NCBI RefSeq assembly: GCF_014334115.1
Contig: NZ_CP060494.1
Location: 992,001 to 1,056,000 of the forward strand
Direction of reading: 5' to 3'
DNA length: 64,000 bases
Source of the DNA: Sphingosinithalassobacter sp. CS137
GTDB lineage: Bacteria > Pseudomonadota > Alphaproteobacteria > Sphingomonadales > Sphingomonadaceae
The position numbers and the translations under genes were made by a program. The first letter of the stretch is position 1. Every line of letters starts with the position of its first letter. Below the pieces are notes generated by a model that was given only the letters and a program-made list of their open reading frames with translations, had not been told where the DNA came from and did no database searches. Positions 38,078 through 46,627 of the stretch are shown here, piece after piece.

Positions 38078-39153
38078 CCGCCGATACTCGCCCTGTCCTC
38101 ATCACCGGCGGCGCCGGCTTCATCGGCGCGAACCTCGCCGATCGGCTGGCGGGCGACGGCCATGCGGTACTCGTTTACGACGCGCTCAGCCGCCCCGGCG
38201 TGGAGCGCAATCTCGCGTGGCTGCGCGCGCGCCACGGCGATCGCATCCGCGACGTGACCGCCGACATCCGCGACGCCGACCGCCTGACGCTGGCGGCCCG
38301 CGAAGCAAAAGCAGTGTTCCACCTCGCGGCACAGGTGGCGGTGACCACGAGCCTCGCCGACCCACGCGAAGATTTCGAAGTCAACATCGCCGGCACGTTC
38401 AACTTGCTCGAGGCGCTGCGCGGCTCGCGCACGCCGCTGGTCTTCGCCTCGACCAATAAAGTCTATGGCGACCTTGCCGACATGGAATTCGAGAGCCGCG
38501 ACGGCGCATGGCTACCCGCGGATGCCGCGGTCCGCACCCATGGCATCTCCGAGACCCGCCCGCTCGATTTCCACACGCCCTATGGCTGCTCGAAGGGCGC
38601 GGCGGACCAATATGTACTCGATTACGCGCGCAGCTTCGGGGTGCCGGCCGCGGTGCTGCGGATGAGCTGCATCTATGGCCAGCGCCAGATGGGTACCGAG
38701 GATCAGGGTTGGGTAGCCCATTTCCTGATCCGTGCGCTCGAGGGGCGTTCGGTGACGCTCTATGGCGACGGGCGGCAGGTGCGTGACGTGCTCGACGTTC
38801 GCGATGCAGTCGATGCCTATGTCCGCGCCTGGGAGAATATCGATCGGGTCGCGGGACGCGCGTTCAACCTCGGCGGCGGGCCCGACAATGCAGTAAGCCT
38901 GCGCCAGGTGATCGCCGAGATCGGTGCGCTGCTCGGCCGCGAGGTGGCCGTCGACTTTGCCGACTGGCGCGCGGGGGACCAGCGCTGGTTCGTCGCCGAC
39001 ACGCGGGCTGCGGAAGCCGCGCTCGGCCTTCAGCCGAAACGCTCCTGGCGCGAAGGCATTGCCGCGCTGGCGCAGTGGCTCGCCGAAGAGCGTGGCATTT
39101 CCCTTGGCCGACCTGCCGAGCCGGAGCCGCGCGTTCAGGCGGTGGCGACATGA
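38074..39153 (+). CDS. NAD-dependent epimerase/dehydratase (extended SDR), 2
   Basis: A 359-residue epimerase. Cofactor motif VLITGGAGFIGANL, conserved FASTNKVYGDL, catalytic Tyr in TPYGCSKGAAD (YxxxK) and the MSCIYGQRQMGTEDQGWV block which recalls CDP-paratose 2-epimerase and CDP-tyvelose enzymes. It differs from the first epimerase and likely works on a different nucleotide sugar. Overlap ATGA with the gene before and a 14-base gap (or overlap with an alternative start) to the glycosyltransferase after. Confidence 0.86.
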   Translation: MTADTRPVLITGGAGFIGANLADRLAGDGHAVLVYDALSRPGVERNLAWLRARHGDRIRDVTADIRDADRLTLAAREAKAVFHLAAQVAVTTSLADPREDFEVNIAGTFNLLEALRGSRTPLVFASTNKVYGDLADMEFESRDGAWLPADAAVRTHGISETRPLDFHTPYGCSKGAADQYVLDYARSFGVPAAVLRMSCIYGQRQMGTEDQGWVAHFLIRALEGRSVTLYGDGRQVRDVLDVRDAVDAYVRAWENIDRVAGRAFNLGGGPDNAVSLRQVIAEIGALLGREVAVDFADWRAGDQRWFVADTRAAEAALGLQPKRSWREGIAALAQWLAEERGISLGRPAEPEPRVQAVAT

Positions 39154-39167
39154 GGAGCGGAGGCCGG

Positions 39168-40271
39168 ATGCGCATCCTGATGACCGCCGATGCCGTCGGC
39201 GGCGTGTGGCAATATGCCACCGATCTGGCGGCTGCGCTCACGCCGCATGGCGCGCAGACCGTGCTTGCCGTGCTTGGCCCCGAGCCTTCCCCCGCGCAGC
39301 GCGCGGAGGCCGAGGCGATCCGCGGTCTCGAACTCGTCGAAACGGGCCTTCCGCTCGACTGGATGTGCGATTCGGCAGCTCCGGTGCGCGCGGCTGGCAA
39401 GGCGGTGGCAGCGCTTGCCCGCGAGAAGCACGTCGATCTGGTCCATCTCAACTCGCCTGCGCTTGGCGCCGACACCTGGTTCGGGCTGCCGGTGGTGGCA
39501 GTGAATCACGGCTGCCTCTCCACTTGGTGGGAAGCGGCGCGCAGCGAACCGCTGGCGCCGAACTATCGGTGGCACCGCGCCTTGATGCGGCGTGGCCTCA
39601 CGTCCGCCGACATTACCGTCGCGCCCAGCGCCGCCTATGCCGCGACCATCGCGCGCCACTATCGCCTGCCGGACACGCCGGTGGTCGTCCACAACGGGCG
39701 ACGGCCGTTGCCGCTGCCGCCACAGTCCGGCGAGGCGCCGGCCGATTTCGCCTTCACCGCGGGGCGGCTGTGGGATGATGTGAAGAACGCCCGCACGCTC
39801 GATCGCGCCGCCGCACTTCTGACGGTTCCGCTCCGCGCCGCCGGATCGACTCGGGGTCCGCACGGCGAGGAGCCGTCGCTGGAACATCTCGACCGGATGG
39901 GCCGGATCGATACCGCCGAACTCGCCGGGACGCTTGCCCAGCGCCCCATCTTCGTCAGCGCGGCTACATTCGAGCCGTTCGGTCTCGCCGTGCTCGAGGC
40001 AGCGGCGGCAGGCTGTCCGCTGGTGCTTTCGGACATCCCGACCTTCCGTGAGCTGTGGGACGGTGCCGCACGCTTCGTCGCTCCGCATGATGCGGCGGGC
40101 TTCGCCGAATCGATCAAGGCGCTGCGCGACGACCCGCTCGCGCGCCGACAGCTCGGCCAGGCTGCACGCAAGCGCTCGGCCCAGTACACGCCCGCCGCCA
40201 TGGCTGCCGGCATGGCGCGGCTCTACTCGGGATTCCTGCCGGACGAAGGGCAAGGGAGAGCCGCTGCGTGA
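39168..40271 (+). CDS. Glycosyltransferase family 4-type
   Basis: A 367-residue GT-B enzyme: N-terminal ILMTADAVGGVWQYATDLAAAL core TADAVGGVWQY and C-terminal donor site FVSAATFEPFGLAVLEAAAAG core TFEPFGLAVLEAAAAG. The E-x7-E motif of GT4 is visible (EPFGLAVLE). Start at 39168 has a GGAGG site five bases upstream; an alternative ATG at 39150 would overlap the previous stop by four bases, like its neighbours. Donor and acceptor unknown. Soluble, cytoplasmic. Confidence 0.86.
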   Translation: MRILMTADAVGGVWQYATDLAAALTPHGAQTVLAVLGPEPSPAQRAEAEAIRGLELVETGLPLDWMCDSAAPVRAAGKAVAALAREKHVDLVHLNSPALGADTWFGLPVVAVNHGCLSTWWEAARSEPLAPNYRWHRALMRRGLTSADITVAPSAAYAATIARHYRLPDTPVVVHNGRRPLPLPPQSGEAPADFAFTAGRLWDDVKNARTLDRAAALLTVPLRAAGSTRGPHGEEPSLEHLDRMGRIDTAELAGTLAQRPIFVSAATFEPFGLAVLEAAAAGCPLVLSDIPTFRELWDGAARFVAPHDAAGFAESIKALRDDPLARRQLGQAARKRSAQYTPAAMAAGMARLYSGFLPDEGQGRAAA

Positions 40272-41377
40272 GGATCGTCTACTTCACGCACTCCTTGCGC
40301 AGCTGCTGGAACCACGGAAACGCACATTTTCTGCGCGGCGTGCTCCGCGAGTTGATCGCAGCCGGGCACGAGGTCCGTGCATTCGAGCCCGAGGCGAACT
40401 GGAGCCTCGCGCATCTGCTCGAGGATCATGGCGCGTCCGGACTCGATGCGTTTCGTCGTGCCTATCCCGATCTCGCGTCGATCCCCTATGCCTCCGGCGA
40501 TCCGATCGAGCCCATGGTCGAGGGCGCCGATCTGGTGATCGTCCATGAATGGAACGAGCCGGCGCTGGTCGCCCGGCTCGGCCGACTGCGCGCGCGCGGC
40601 GGCCGCTTCCTCCTGCTGTTCCACGACACGCATCATCGCGCGGTGAGCGCGCCGGAGGAAATGCGCAGTTACGAGCTCGACGCCTATGACGGCGTGCTGG
40701 CGTTCGGCGAGACCCTCTCCGAAGTCTATCGCGACTGGGGTTGGCGCGACCGGGTATGGACTTGGCATGAAGCGGCCGACACCCGCCACTTCCACCTCCC
40801 CGCCGAGCCGCAGGATCGCGAGGGGCTGGTATGGATCGGCAACTGGGGCGACGGCGAACGGACCGAAGAGCTGGAACGCTTCCTCTTCCGCCCCGCCCGC
40901 GACGCCGGGCTTCCGCTCGACGTCCATGGGGTTCGCTATCCCGACAGCGCGAAGGCGACGCTGCGAGTCTTCGGCGCGCGCTACCATGGATGGGCACCGA
41001 ACGCCGAAGTGCCGCGCCTGTTCGCGCGGCATCTGGCAACGGTGCACGTGCCGCGCCGATATTACACCACCATCCTGCCCGGCATTCCCACGATCCGCGT
41101 GTTCGAGGCACTCGCCTGCGGCATCCCGCTCGTCTCGGCGCCCTGGGACGACAGCGAGCATCTCTTCCGCCCCGGCGAGGATTATCTGGTGGCGGCCGAC
41201 GAAAGCGCGATGCGGCGCCATCTCGTCGCGCTGCGCGACGATCCTGCGCTGCGGCAATCCCTTGCCGCCAAGGGGCTCGAGACCATTCGCGCCCGCCACA
41301 CATGCGCGCACCGCGCCGACGAGCTGCTCGCCATCGCCGCGAGCCTGCGCGCCCAGCCTGCGGAGCATTGCGCATGA
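40268..41377 (+). CDS. CgeB-type glycosyltransferase 1
   Basis: A 369-residue GT-B protein of the CgeB kind: MRIVYFTHSLRSCWNHGNAHF at the start (core THSLRSCWNHGNAHF), C-terminal RVFEALACGIPLVSAPW and HLFRPGEDYLVA. A GTG start (40268-40270) overlaps the previous stop. It and the two next genes share a common layout (short N-terminal S/N-W-N-G pattern, C-terminal RxFEA-acid-G-P-xLS block) and are likely paralogues from duplication. CgeB itself is a spore coat glycosylation protein; here the acceptor is unknown. Confidence 0.82.
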   Translation: MRIVYFTHSLRSCWNHGNAHFLRGVLRELIAAGHEVRAFEPEANWSLAHLLEDHGASGLDAFRRAYPDLASIPYASGDPIEPMVEGADLVIVHEWNEPALVARLGRLRARGGRFLLLFHDTHHRAVSAPEEMRSYELDAYDGVLAFGETLSEVYRDWGWRDRVWTWHEAADTRHFHLPAEPQDREGLVWIGNWGDGERTEELERFLFRPARDAGLPLDVHGVRYPDSAKATLRVFGARYHGWAPNAEVPRLFARHLATVHVPRRYYTTILPGIPTIRVFEALACGIPLVSAPWDDSEHLFRPGEDYLVAADESAMRRHLVALRDDPALRQSLAAKGLETIRARHTCAHRADELLAIAASLRAQPAEHCA

Positions 41378-42462
41378 AAATCGCCTTCTACGGATCGAGC
41401 CTGTTGTCGAGCTACTGGAACGGAGCGGCGACCTATTATCGCGGGATGCTGAAGGCGCTCGCGGCGCACGGCCACGACATCCACTTCTACGAGCCCGACG
41501 CGTTCGACCGCCAGGCGCACCGCGACATCGAGCCGCCGGACTATGCCGCCGTAACGGTCTATCCGGCGGACGAGGACGGGCTTCGGTCAGTGCTGGCGGA
41601 CGCCGCCCACGCCGATGTGGTCGTGAAGGCGAGCGGCGTCGGCGTGTTCGACACCGAGCTGCTGCAAGGCGTGCTGCGCCATGCCCGGCCCGACGCGACA
41701 CGCATCTATTGGGACGTCGATGCCGCGGCCACGCTCGACGAGATTCGCAGTGCGCCCGATCACCCATTGCGAAACGCGCTGCCCGATTATGATCTGGTGC
41801 TCACCTATGGCGGCGGCGCGCCCGTCGTCGACGCCTATACCGGCTTCGGTGCCCGCGCCTGCGTGCCGATCTACAATGCGCTCGACCCGGAGACGCATCA
41901 TCCGGTCCCACAGGATTCGCGCTTCGAGGCTGATCTCGCATTCCTCGCCAACCGGCTGCCCGACCGCGAGGCGCGTGTGGAGGAGTTCTTCCTGCGTGCC
42001 GCCGCCGCGCTGCCCGATCGCACTTTCCTGATCGGCGGCAACGGCTGGCACGACAAGACCATGCCCGGCAATGTCCGCCCGATCGGCCATGTCGGCACGC
42101 GCGACCACAATGCGTTCAACTGCACCCCCACGGCCGTGCTGAATGTTGCGCGCGATTCGATGGCGAACATCGGCTTTTCGCCTGCGACGCGCGTGTTCGA
42201 AGCCGCGGGCGCGGCCGCCTGTCTCATCACCGACGCCTGGGAGGGGATCGAGCAGTTCCTGGTACCCGACGAGGAAGTGCTGGTCGCCCGCGACGGGCAG
42301 GACGTCGCCGATCACATCGCAGCGCTCACGCCGGAACGCGCCGAGGCTATTGGGCAGGCAGCGCTGCGGCGCGTGCTCGCCGAACACACCTACGCCCTGC
42401 GCGGCGAACAGCTCGACTCGATCCTCAAGGCCGAGCGCGCCAAGGCGCGGGAGGCGGTGTGA
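41374..42462 (+). CDS. CgeB-type glycosyltransferase 2
   Basis: A 362-residue relative of the genes on both sides. N-terminus FYGSSLLSSYWNGAATYYRGM, then VFDTELLQGVLRHARPD; IYWDVDAAATLDEI is a conserved link and the C-terminal block ATRVFEAAGAAACLITDAWEG holds the likely donor-binding acid. Coupled to its upstream neighbour by a four-base overlap; one base separates it from the next gene. Which sugar is used cannot be told. Confidence 0.82.
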   Translation: MKIAFYGSSLLSSYWNGAATYYRGMLKALAAHGHDIHFYEPDAFDRQAHRDIEPPDYAAVTVYPADEDGLRSVLADAAHADVVVKASGVGVFDTELLQGVLRHARPDATRIYWDVDAAATLDEIRSAPDHPLRNALPDYDLVLTYGGGAPVVDAYTGFGARACVPIYNALDPETHHPVPQDSRFEADLAFLANRLPDREARVEEFFLRAAAALPDRTFLIGGNGWHDKTMPGNVRPIGHVGTRDHNAFNCTPTAVLNVARDSMANIGFSPATRVFEAAGAAACLITDAWEGIEQFLVPDEEVLVARDGQDVADHIAALTPERAEAIGQAALRRVLAEHTYALRGEQLDSILKAERAKAREAV

Positions 42463-42463
42463 C

Positions 42464-43546
42464 ATGAACCTCGTCGTACTCGGCCTCTCGCTCAGCTCGT
42501 CCTGGGGCAATGGTCATGCCACGACCTTCCGCGCGCTGCTGAAGGCATTCGCGGCACGCGGACACGACATCCTGTTTCTGGAGAGGGATGTTCCCTGGTA
42601 TCGCGACCACCGCGACCTGCCGGACCCGAGCTTCTGTCAGCTCCGCTATTATGACGATCTCCACGATCTCGCCCGCTGGAGGAGTCGGATTGCCGCCGCC
42701 GACGCCGTCATCGTCGGTTCCTATGTTCCCGAAGGCGTTGCGGTCGCCCGGCTGGTGCAGGACTGGGCGCAAGGCCCGGTCGCCTTCTACGACATCGATA
42801 CGCCGGTGACGCTGGCGAAGCTCGCGCGCGGCGACTTCGAATATCTCTCGCCCGAGGTGATCCCCGACTACGACGTCTATCTTTCGTTCACCGGCGGGCC
42901 GACGCTCGATCGGATCGAACGCGACTATGGTTCGCCGGCCGCACGGCCGCTCTACTGTTCGGTCGATCCCGAAGCCTATCCGCCGCTCGATGTGCCCAAG
43001 CGCTGGGATCTCTCCTATCTCGGCACCTACAGCCCCGATCGGCAGCCCACGCTCGAGAAGCTGCTGATCGAACCGGCGCGACGCTGCCCCGAGCGGCGCT
43101 TCGCGGTCGCGGGACCGCAGTATCCCGAAGACATCGACTGGCCGGAGAACGTCGAGCGGATCGATCATCTGCCGCCTGCCGACCACCCTGAATTCTACGG
43201 CGCGTCGCGCTTCACGCTGAACGTGACGCGCGCCGACATGATCGCCGCCGGCTGGTCGCCTTCGGTGCGCATCTTCGAAGCCTCGGCGTGCGGAGTGCCG
43301 ATCCTCTCGGATCACTGGGAAGGCATCGAGACGCTGCTGGAGCCGGGGAGCGAATTGCTGCTCGCCGCCGGAGCGGACGACGTGCTCGCCGCGCTCGCAC
43401 GCGACGCGCGCGAAATCGGCGGGAAGGCGCGTGAGCGCGTGCTGGCGGAGCATAGCGCGGCCCATCGTGCCGCCGAGCTGGAGCATCATCTCGGCGATGC
43501 GGGACGAAAGAGCACCTTCGCCGGAGCAGCGGCTGCAACTGCCTAA
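42464..43546 (+). CDS. CgeB-type glycosyltransferase 3
   Basis: A 360-residue third paralogue. N-terminus LGLSLSSSWGNGHATTFRALL, centre FYDIDTPVTLAKLARGDFEYL, C-terminal PSVRIFEASACGVPILSDHWEG. The FYDIDTP/IYWDVDA correspondence and the RIFEA block show it is closest to the second CgeB-type gene. It ends 64 bases before the decarboxylase gene, the only gap of size in this operon. Confidence 0.82.
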   Translation: MNLVVLGLSLSSSWGNGHATTFRALLKAFAARGHDILFLERDVPWYRDHRDLPDPSFCQLRYYDDLHDLARWRSRIAAADAVIVGSYVPEGVAVARLVQDWAQGPVAFYDIDTPVTLAKLARGDFEYLSPEVIPDYDVYLSFTGGPTLDRIERDYGSPAARPLYCSVDPEAYPPLDVPKRWDLSYLGTYSPDRQPTLEKLLIEPARRCPERRFAVAGPQYPEDIDWPENVERIDHLPPADHPEFYGASRFTLNVTRADMIAAGWSPSVRIFEASACGVPILSDHWEGIETLLEPGSELLLAAGADDVLAALARDAREIGGKARERVLAEHSAAHRAAELEHHLGDAGRKSTFAGAAAATA

Positions 43547-43613
43547 GGTCTTGAGAGTTGTTGTTTTGCAATCGTCACAAGGCGTTCGCGAGACGTTATT
43601 CGAGGAGTAGATG

Positions 43614-44654
43614 ATGCGTAATGGAAAGGAATCGCTGGTCCTGGTCGCAGGTGGCGCCGGGTTCATCGGCTCGCATCTCTGCCAGGCGCTGGTCGATCGA
43701 GGCCATTCCGTCGTCTGCCTCGACAATCTGCAGACCGCGCGCCCCTCGAACTTGCGCGCGCTGGAGCGGCTGCCCGGTTTCGAGTTCATCGAGCACGACG
43801 TGGTGCAGCCCCTGCCCGCCTCCGTTCGCGAGCGCACCGATCGCTTCACCCAAATCTACAATCTCGCCTGCGCCGCCTCGCCGCCGCAGTATCAGGCGGA
43901 CCCGGAGCACACGATGCTGACCAATGTGGTCGGCACCGATCATCTGCTGAAGCTGGCGGAAGCCGCGGGCGCCCGCTTCCTGCTCACGTCGACCAGCGAA
44001 GTCTATGGCGATCCCGAGATGCACCCGCAGCGCGAAAGCTATCGCGGCTTCGTCAGCTGCACCGGCCCGCGCGCCTGCTACGATGAAGGCAAGCGCGCGG
44101 CGGAGACGCTGACCTTCGACTATGCCCGCATGGGCCGCGCCGAAGTGCGCGTCGCGCGTATCTTCAACACCTATGGCCCGCACATGCACCCGGATGACGG
44201 GCGCGTCGTTTCCAACCTCATCTGTCAGGCGCTCTCCGGCCGCGAGATCACCATCTATGGCGATGGCAGCCAGACGCGCAGCTTCTGCTACGTCTCCGAT
44301 CTCGTCGACGGGCTGCTGCGCCTAATGGACAGCGAATCTGACGGGATGGAGCCGGTCAACCTCGGCAATCCCAACGAGCTGACGGTGAACGAACTGCTCG
44401 GCCACATCCTGAAGCTCACCGGGTCCGACGCCCCCGTCGTGCACAAGCCGCTGCCGAAGGACGATCCGCGGCGGCGCCGTCCCGACATCGGCCGGGCAAA
44501 AGCGAGGCTGGGCTGGGAGCCGCGGGTGCCCCTCGCCGAAGGGCTGGAAAAGACCGTCGCCTGGTTCGCCGAGGAACTCGACGCTCCGGTTCGGACCGGG
44601 CGCGGCCGGCGCCAATGGACCGACATGCCGGCAGTCGCGGCGAGCGCCGTCTGA
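43614..44654 (+). CDS. UDP-glucuronate decarboxylase-like (UDP-xylose synthase) SDR
   Basis: A 346-residue extended SDR of the UXS type. NAD motif VAGGAGFIGSHL (residues 11-22), STSEVYGDP, and the diagnostic SCTGPRACYDEGKRAAETL with catalytic Y156 and K160, then RIFNTYGPHMHPDDGRVVSN. It makes UDP-xylose from UDP-glucuronate. No UDP-glucose dehydrogenase is in the window. GAGGAG at 43602 favours the second of two adjacent ATGs (43614 over 43611). Last gene of the locus; UDP-xylose is a plausible donor for the glycosyltransferases. Confidence 0.9.
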   Translation: MRNGKESLVLVAGGAGFIGSHLCQALVDRGHSVVCLDNLQTARPSNLRALERLPGFEFIEHDVVQPLPASVRERTDRFTQIYNLACAASPPQYQADPEHTMLTNVVGTDHLLKLAEAAGARFLLTSTSEVYGDPEMHPQRESYRGFVSCTGPRACYDEGKRAAETLTFDYARMGRAEVRVARIFNTYGPHMHPDDGRVVSNLICQALSGREITIYGDGSQTRSFCYVSDLVDGLLRLMDSESDGMEPVNLGNPNELTVNELLGHILKLTGSDAPVVHKPLPKDDPRRRRPDIGRAKARLGWEPRVPLAEGLEKTVAWFAEELDAPVRTGRGRRQWTDMPAVAASAV

Positions 44655-44765
44655 CCGCCGACTTCCCGCCGGTACGCGCGTCACCCGATCCCACAGATCT
44701 GCGGAGAATGGCGACTCAACCGAACCGTGCCTTGGGCGCTCGTGCCGATCGCCACAAGCCGTGCC

Positions 44766-44792
44766 GCCAGCCGGTCATCGCCTCCGGCTGGC
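44766..44792. terminator. GC-rich hairpin between the UXS-like gene and the immunity gene
   Basis: GCCAGCCGG (44766-44774) and CCGGCTGGC (44784-44792) form a perfect nine-base stem with a nine-base loop in the 161-base gap between converging genes. No T run, so a weak or rho-aided terminator. Confidence 0.45.
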
Positions 44793-44815
44793 GATCGCGC
44801 GCTCGAAGCAAATGC

Positions 44816-45247
44816 TTAGATGCACGCTTCGAACGCATCCAGGAGACGCCTCCCAAGCGCGCTTGAATCGAACTCGACCCGGATGTTCTTCTCGGAACGA
44901 TCGCTGCCCCCCTCGTCCTCATAGTTCGCCGACGGAGACAGCGTGACGACCCCATCCTCAAGGTCGATTCCGACCGCTTTCGCGCCCCGCGCGAGTGCCC
45001 TCCAGTCTTTCGCGCCGACCGCATCGAGCATCGGCTTCTGCACCAGCGGCCACTCGTCGCGCTTCGGATATGGCACGCCCTGCGTCGAGACTTCGAGCGC
45101 CGCGCGAAGATGCTCGGTCATCGCTTCGATGTCGCCATAGTCGCTGACGAATACCGGGCCGTAGGATATCCAGACGACATTGTCCGTTCCGGCAAACGCC
45201 TGCGTATAGACCTTGCCGTTCTTTAGCAGTGCACACGCACTTTTCAT
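44816..45247 (-). CDS. Putative immunity protein of the adjacent toxin
   Basis: A 143-residue acidic protein, no signal peptide, no family I can name with confidence. It overlaps the end of the toxin gene by four bases, and its size, charge and immediate 3' position are what is expected of a CdiI-type immunity protein that binds the toxin's C-terminal nuclease domain. Features: FAGTDNVVWISYGPVFVSDYGD, core VWISYGPVFVSDYG, and acidic middle LSPSANYEDEGGSDRSEKNI. Base composition of the pair is less GC-rich than the neighbours. Confidence 0.7.
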   Translation of the reverse strand: MKSACALLKNGKVYTQAFAGTDNVVWISYGPVFVSDYGDIEAMTEHLRAALEVSTQGVPYPKRDEWPLVQKPMLDAVGAKDWRALARGAKAVGIDLEDGVVTLSPSANYEDEGGSDRSEKNIRVEFDSSALGRRLLDAFEACI

Positions 45248-46383
45248 TTCTCTACCTCCCTGACGATGACGATCCGGACCTGTACAGGGCGCGGCAGTGA
45301 TGCCGCATATTCGCTAACTTGCTCGAACACCCTTTGCTGGAGAGCGTTCGCAGCATGCGGAACGGCCAGTTCGAGAACCCGGTGTCCGATCATTTCTTCC
45401 CACAGCCGAAGACCACCCCACCCCCGCTCGCGAGTACCGCTGTAGCGGGAAATCTTGTCCACATAGCCGGTGAGCGTGCCTCGAAATCGGTCGGCAGCAC
45501 GATGCGAAGCCGCATCCAAGTCGATACTTTTGATGCTTGTGATTTCCCGATTGATGATCCGATCCACGACCGGAAAGTTGACCGTCACATTATGGCCCAG
45601 GGCCTTTTCGATAGCCTCCCCGCGGAGCGTGGGCGCGAGCAGCCACGGGTTCGCCATCTCTACCGGGATGACCGCCTCGGCCTGCGCCGCGCTGGAAACC
45701 CGCGACGCTGCTGCCTGCGGTCCGATCGCCAGTCCGATGTTGGCCAACACCGTGCCCGAAGCGTAGCCAATATCGTGCGGCGACGCAGTTGCCACCGACG
45801 CAATCGCGCGGTTCAAGTGAACGTAGGTAGGGGTGTCCTCCGCTTTGATCGTCGCATCGATCGTTCCGGCGATGCCGCTTCCAAGCGCCCCGACGGTCGC
45901 GATCGGACTGGTCGTCAGCAATGTGTAAGTGCCGGTGACGGCACCTTCCGCAACGTCGTACACTCCTTCGGCGACGCCGGTCGCAAAATCGGCCAACGGG
46001 TTCGGCGGATCGGCGGGCGAAGGCGCGAGCGCTTCCTGCTGGCGTCGATGCCAGTCTTCGATCAGCGCGCGGTTTGCGGAGGTGTCGCCATGCAGCGCGA
46101 GAAGCCGATCCCGCTCCGCATCAGCTTCCTCCCGGCTTCCAACACGCGGAAGGATCTCGCGCAATTCGATGGTCGGAGCATCCTGGCGAACGCGGGGAGC
46201 TGCGCCACCGGCACTCCGAGCAAAATATCGGCCCTGACCGGCAAAGGTGAACCTGCCTGTTCTCGCGTCGTGCCATGGATTGAACTTGCACTCGCGTCCG
46301 TGCGTGTCGACCGGACCTACGGCACGCCCCGTCCGCAACCAGGCGCGAAACGCCGCCCTGCGTTGCTCCGTCGAAATCTGCAT
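45244..46383 (-). CDS. Polymorphic toxin with CdiA-type C-terminal nuclease domain
   Basis: A 379-residue protein with no secretion signal at the N-terminus. Residues 34-54 carry a motif of the form FNPWHDARTGRFTFAGQG, related to motifs found at the start of other toxin-like proteins. The centre (about 125-235) is Ala/Gly-rich and may be membrane-active. The C-terminal domain (about 250-379) has RGEAIEKALG with E259, VVDRI with D274 and TSIKSIDL with K285: spacing like a PD-(D/E)xK nuclease, as in CdiA-CT tRNases/DNases. The toxin has no export partner in the window. The immunity-like gene overlaps its end. Lies 120 bases from the 3' end of tRNA-Arg. Confidence 0.78.
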   Translation of the reverse strand: MQISTEQRRAAFRAWLRTGRAVGPVDTHGRECKFNPWHDARTGRFTFAGQGRYFARSAGGAAPRVRQDAPTIELREILPRVGSREEADAERDRLLALHGDTSANRALIEDWHRRQQEALAPSPADPPNPLADFATGVAEGVYDVAEGAVTGTYTLLTTSPIATVGALGSGIAGTIDATIKAEDTPTYVHLNRAIASVATASPHDIGYASGTVLANIGLAIGPQAAASRVSSAAQAEAVIPVEMANPWLLAPTLRGEAIEKALGHNVTVNFPVVDRIINREITSIKSIDLDAASHRAADRFRGTLTGYVDKISRYSGTRERGWGGLRLWEEMIGHRVLELAVPHAANALQQRVFEQVSEYAASLPRPVQVRIVIVREVEK

Positions 46384-46503
46384 GCTCTGCCCCCGACTCG
46401 CTCAAGGACGAGAACATTTGAGCAACATTTTCCAACAAGTCAATCGCCGTGGGAGCGGGCGAGCGTCGGTTGGGGCATTCCGCTCGATAGGGCTCGATAG
46501 GCG

Positions 46504-46580
46504 TGGTGTCCCGGAGAGGATTCGAACCTCCGACCTCCAGATTAGGAATCTGCTGCTCTATCCTGCTGAGCTACCGGGAC
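46504..46580 (-). tRNA. tRNA-Arg (CCT anticodon)
   Basis: A 77-base cloverleaf on the minus strand starting GTCCCGGTAGCTCAG. Acceptor arms GTCCCGG/CCGGGAC pair; D-arm stems GCTC/GAGC; anticodon loop TTCCTAA with CCT; T-arm GGAGG TTCGAAT CCTCT. 3' ACCA is encoded. First anticodon-stem pair is a mismatch. Reads AGG codons. Confidence 0.95.
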
Positions 46581-46627
46581 ACGGGCCGCTGGGTAGGATG
46601 CGGCATCGGGATGGTCAATCTGCGCCA

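Noticed and set aside
39075..39167. Longer N-terminus for the GT4-type enzyme
   Set aside because: The upstream codons overlap the epimerase end and lack a ribosome site; 39168 (or 39150) is better.
46384..46503. att site or integrase linked to tRNA-Arg
   Set aside because: No second copy of the tRNA 3' end and no integrase was seen in the window.
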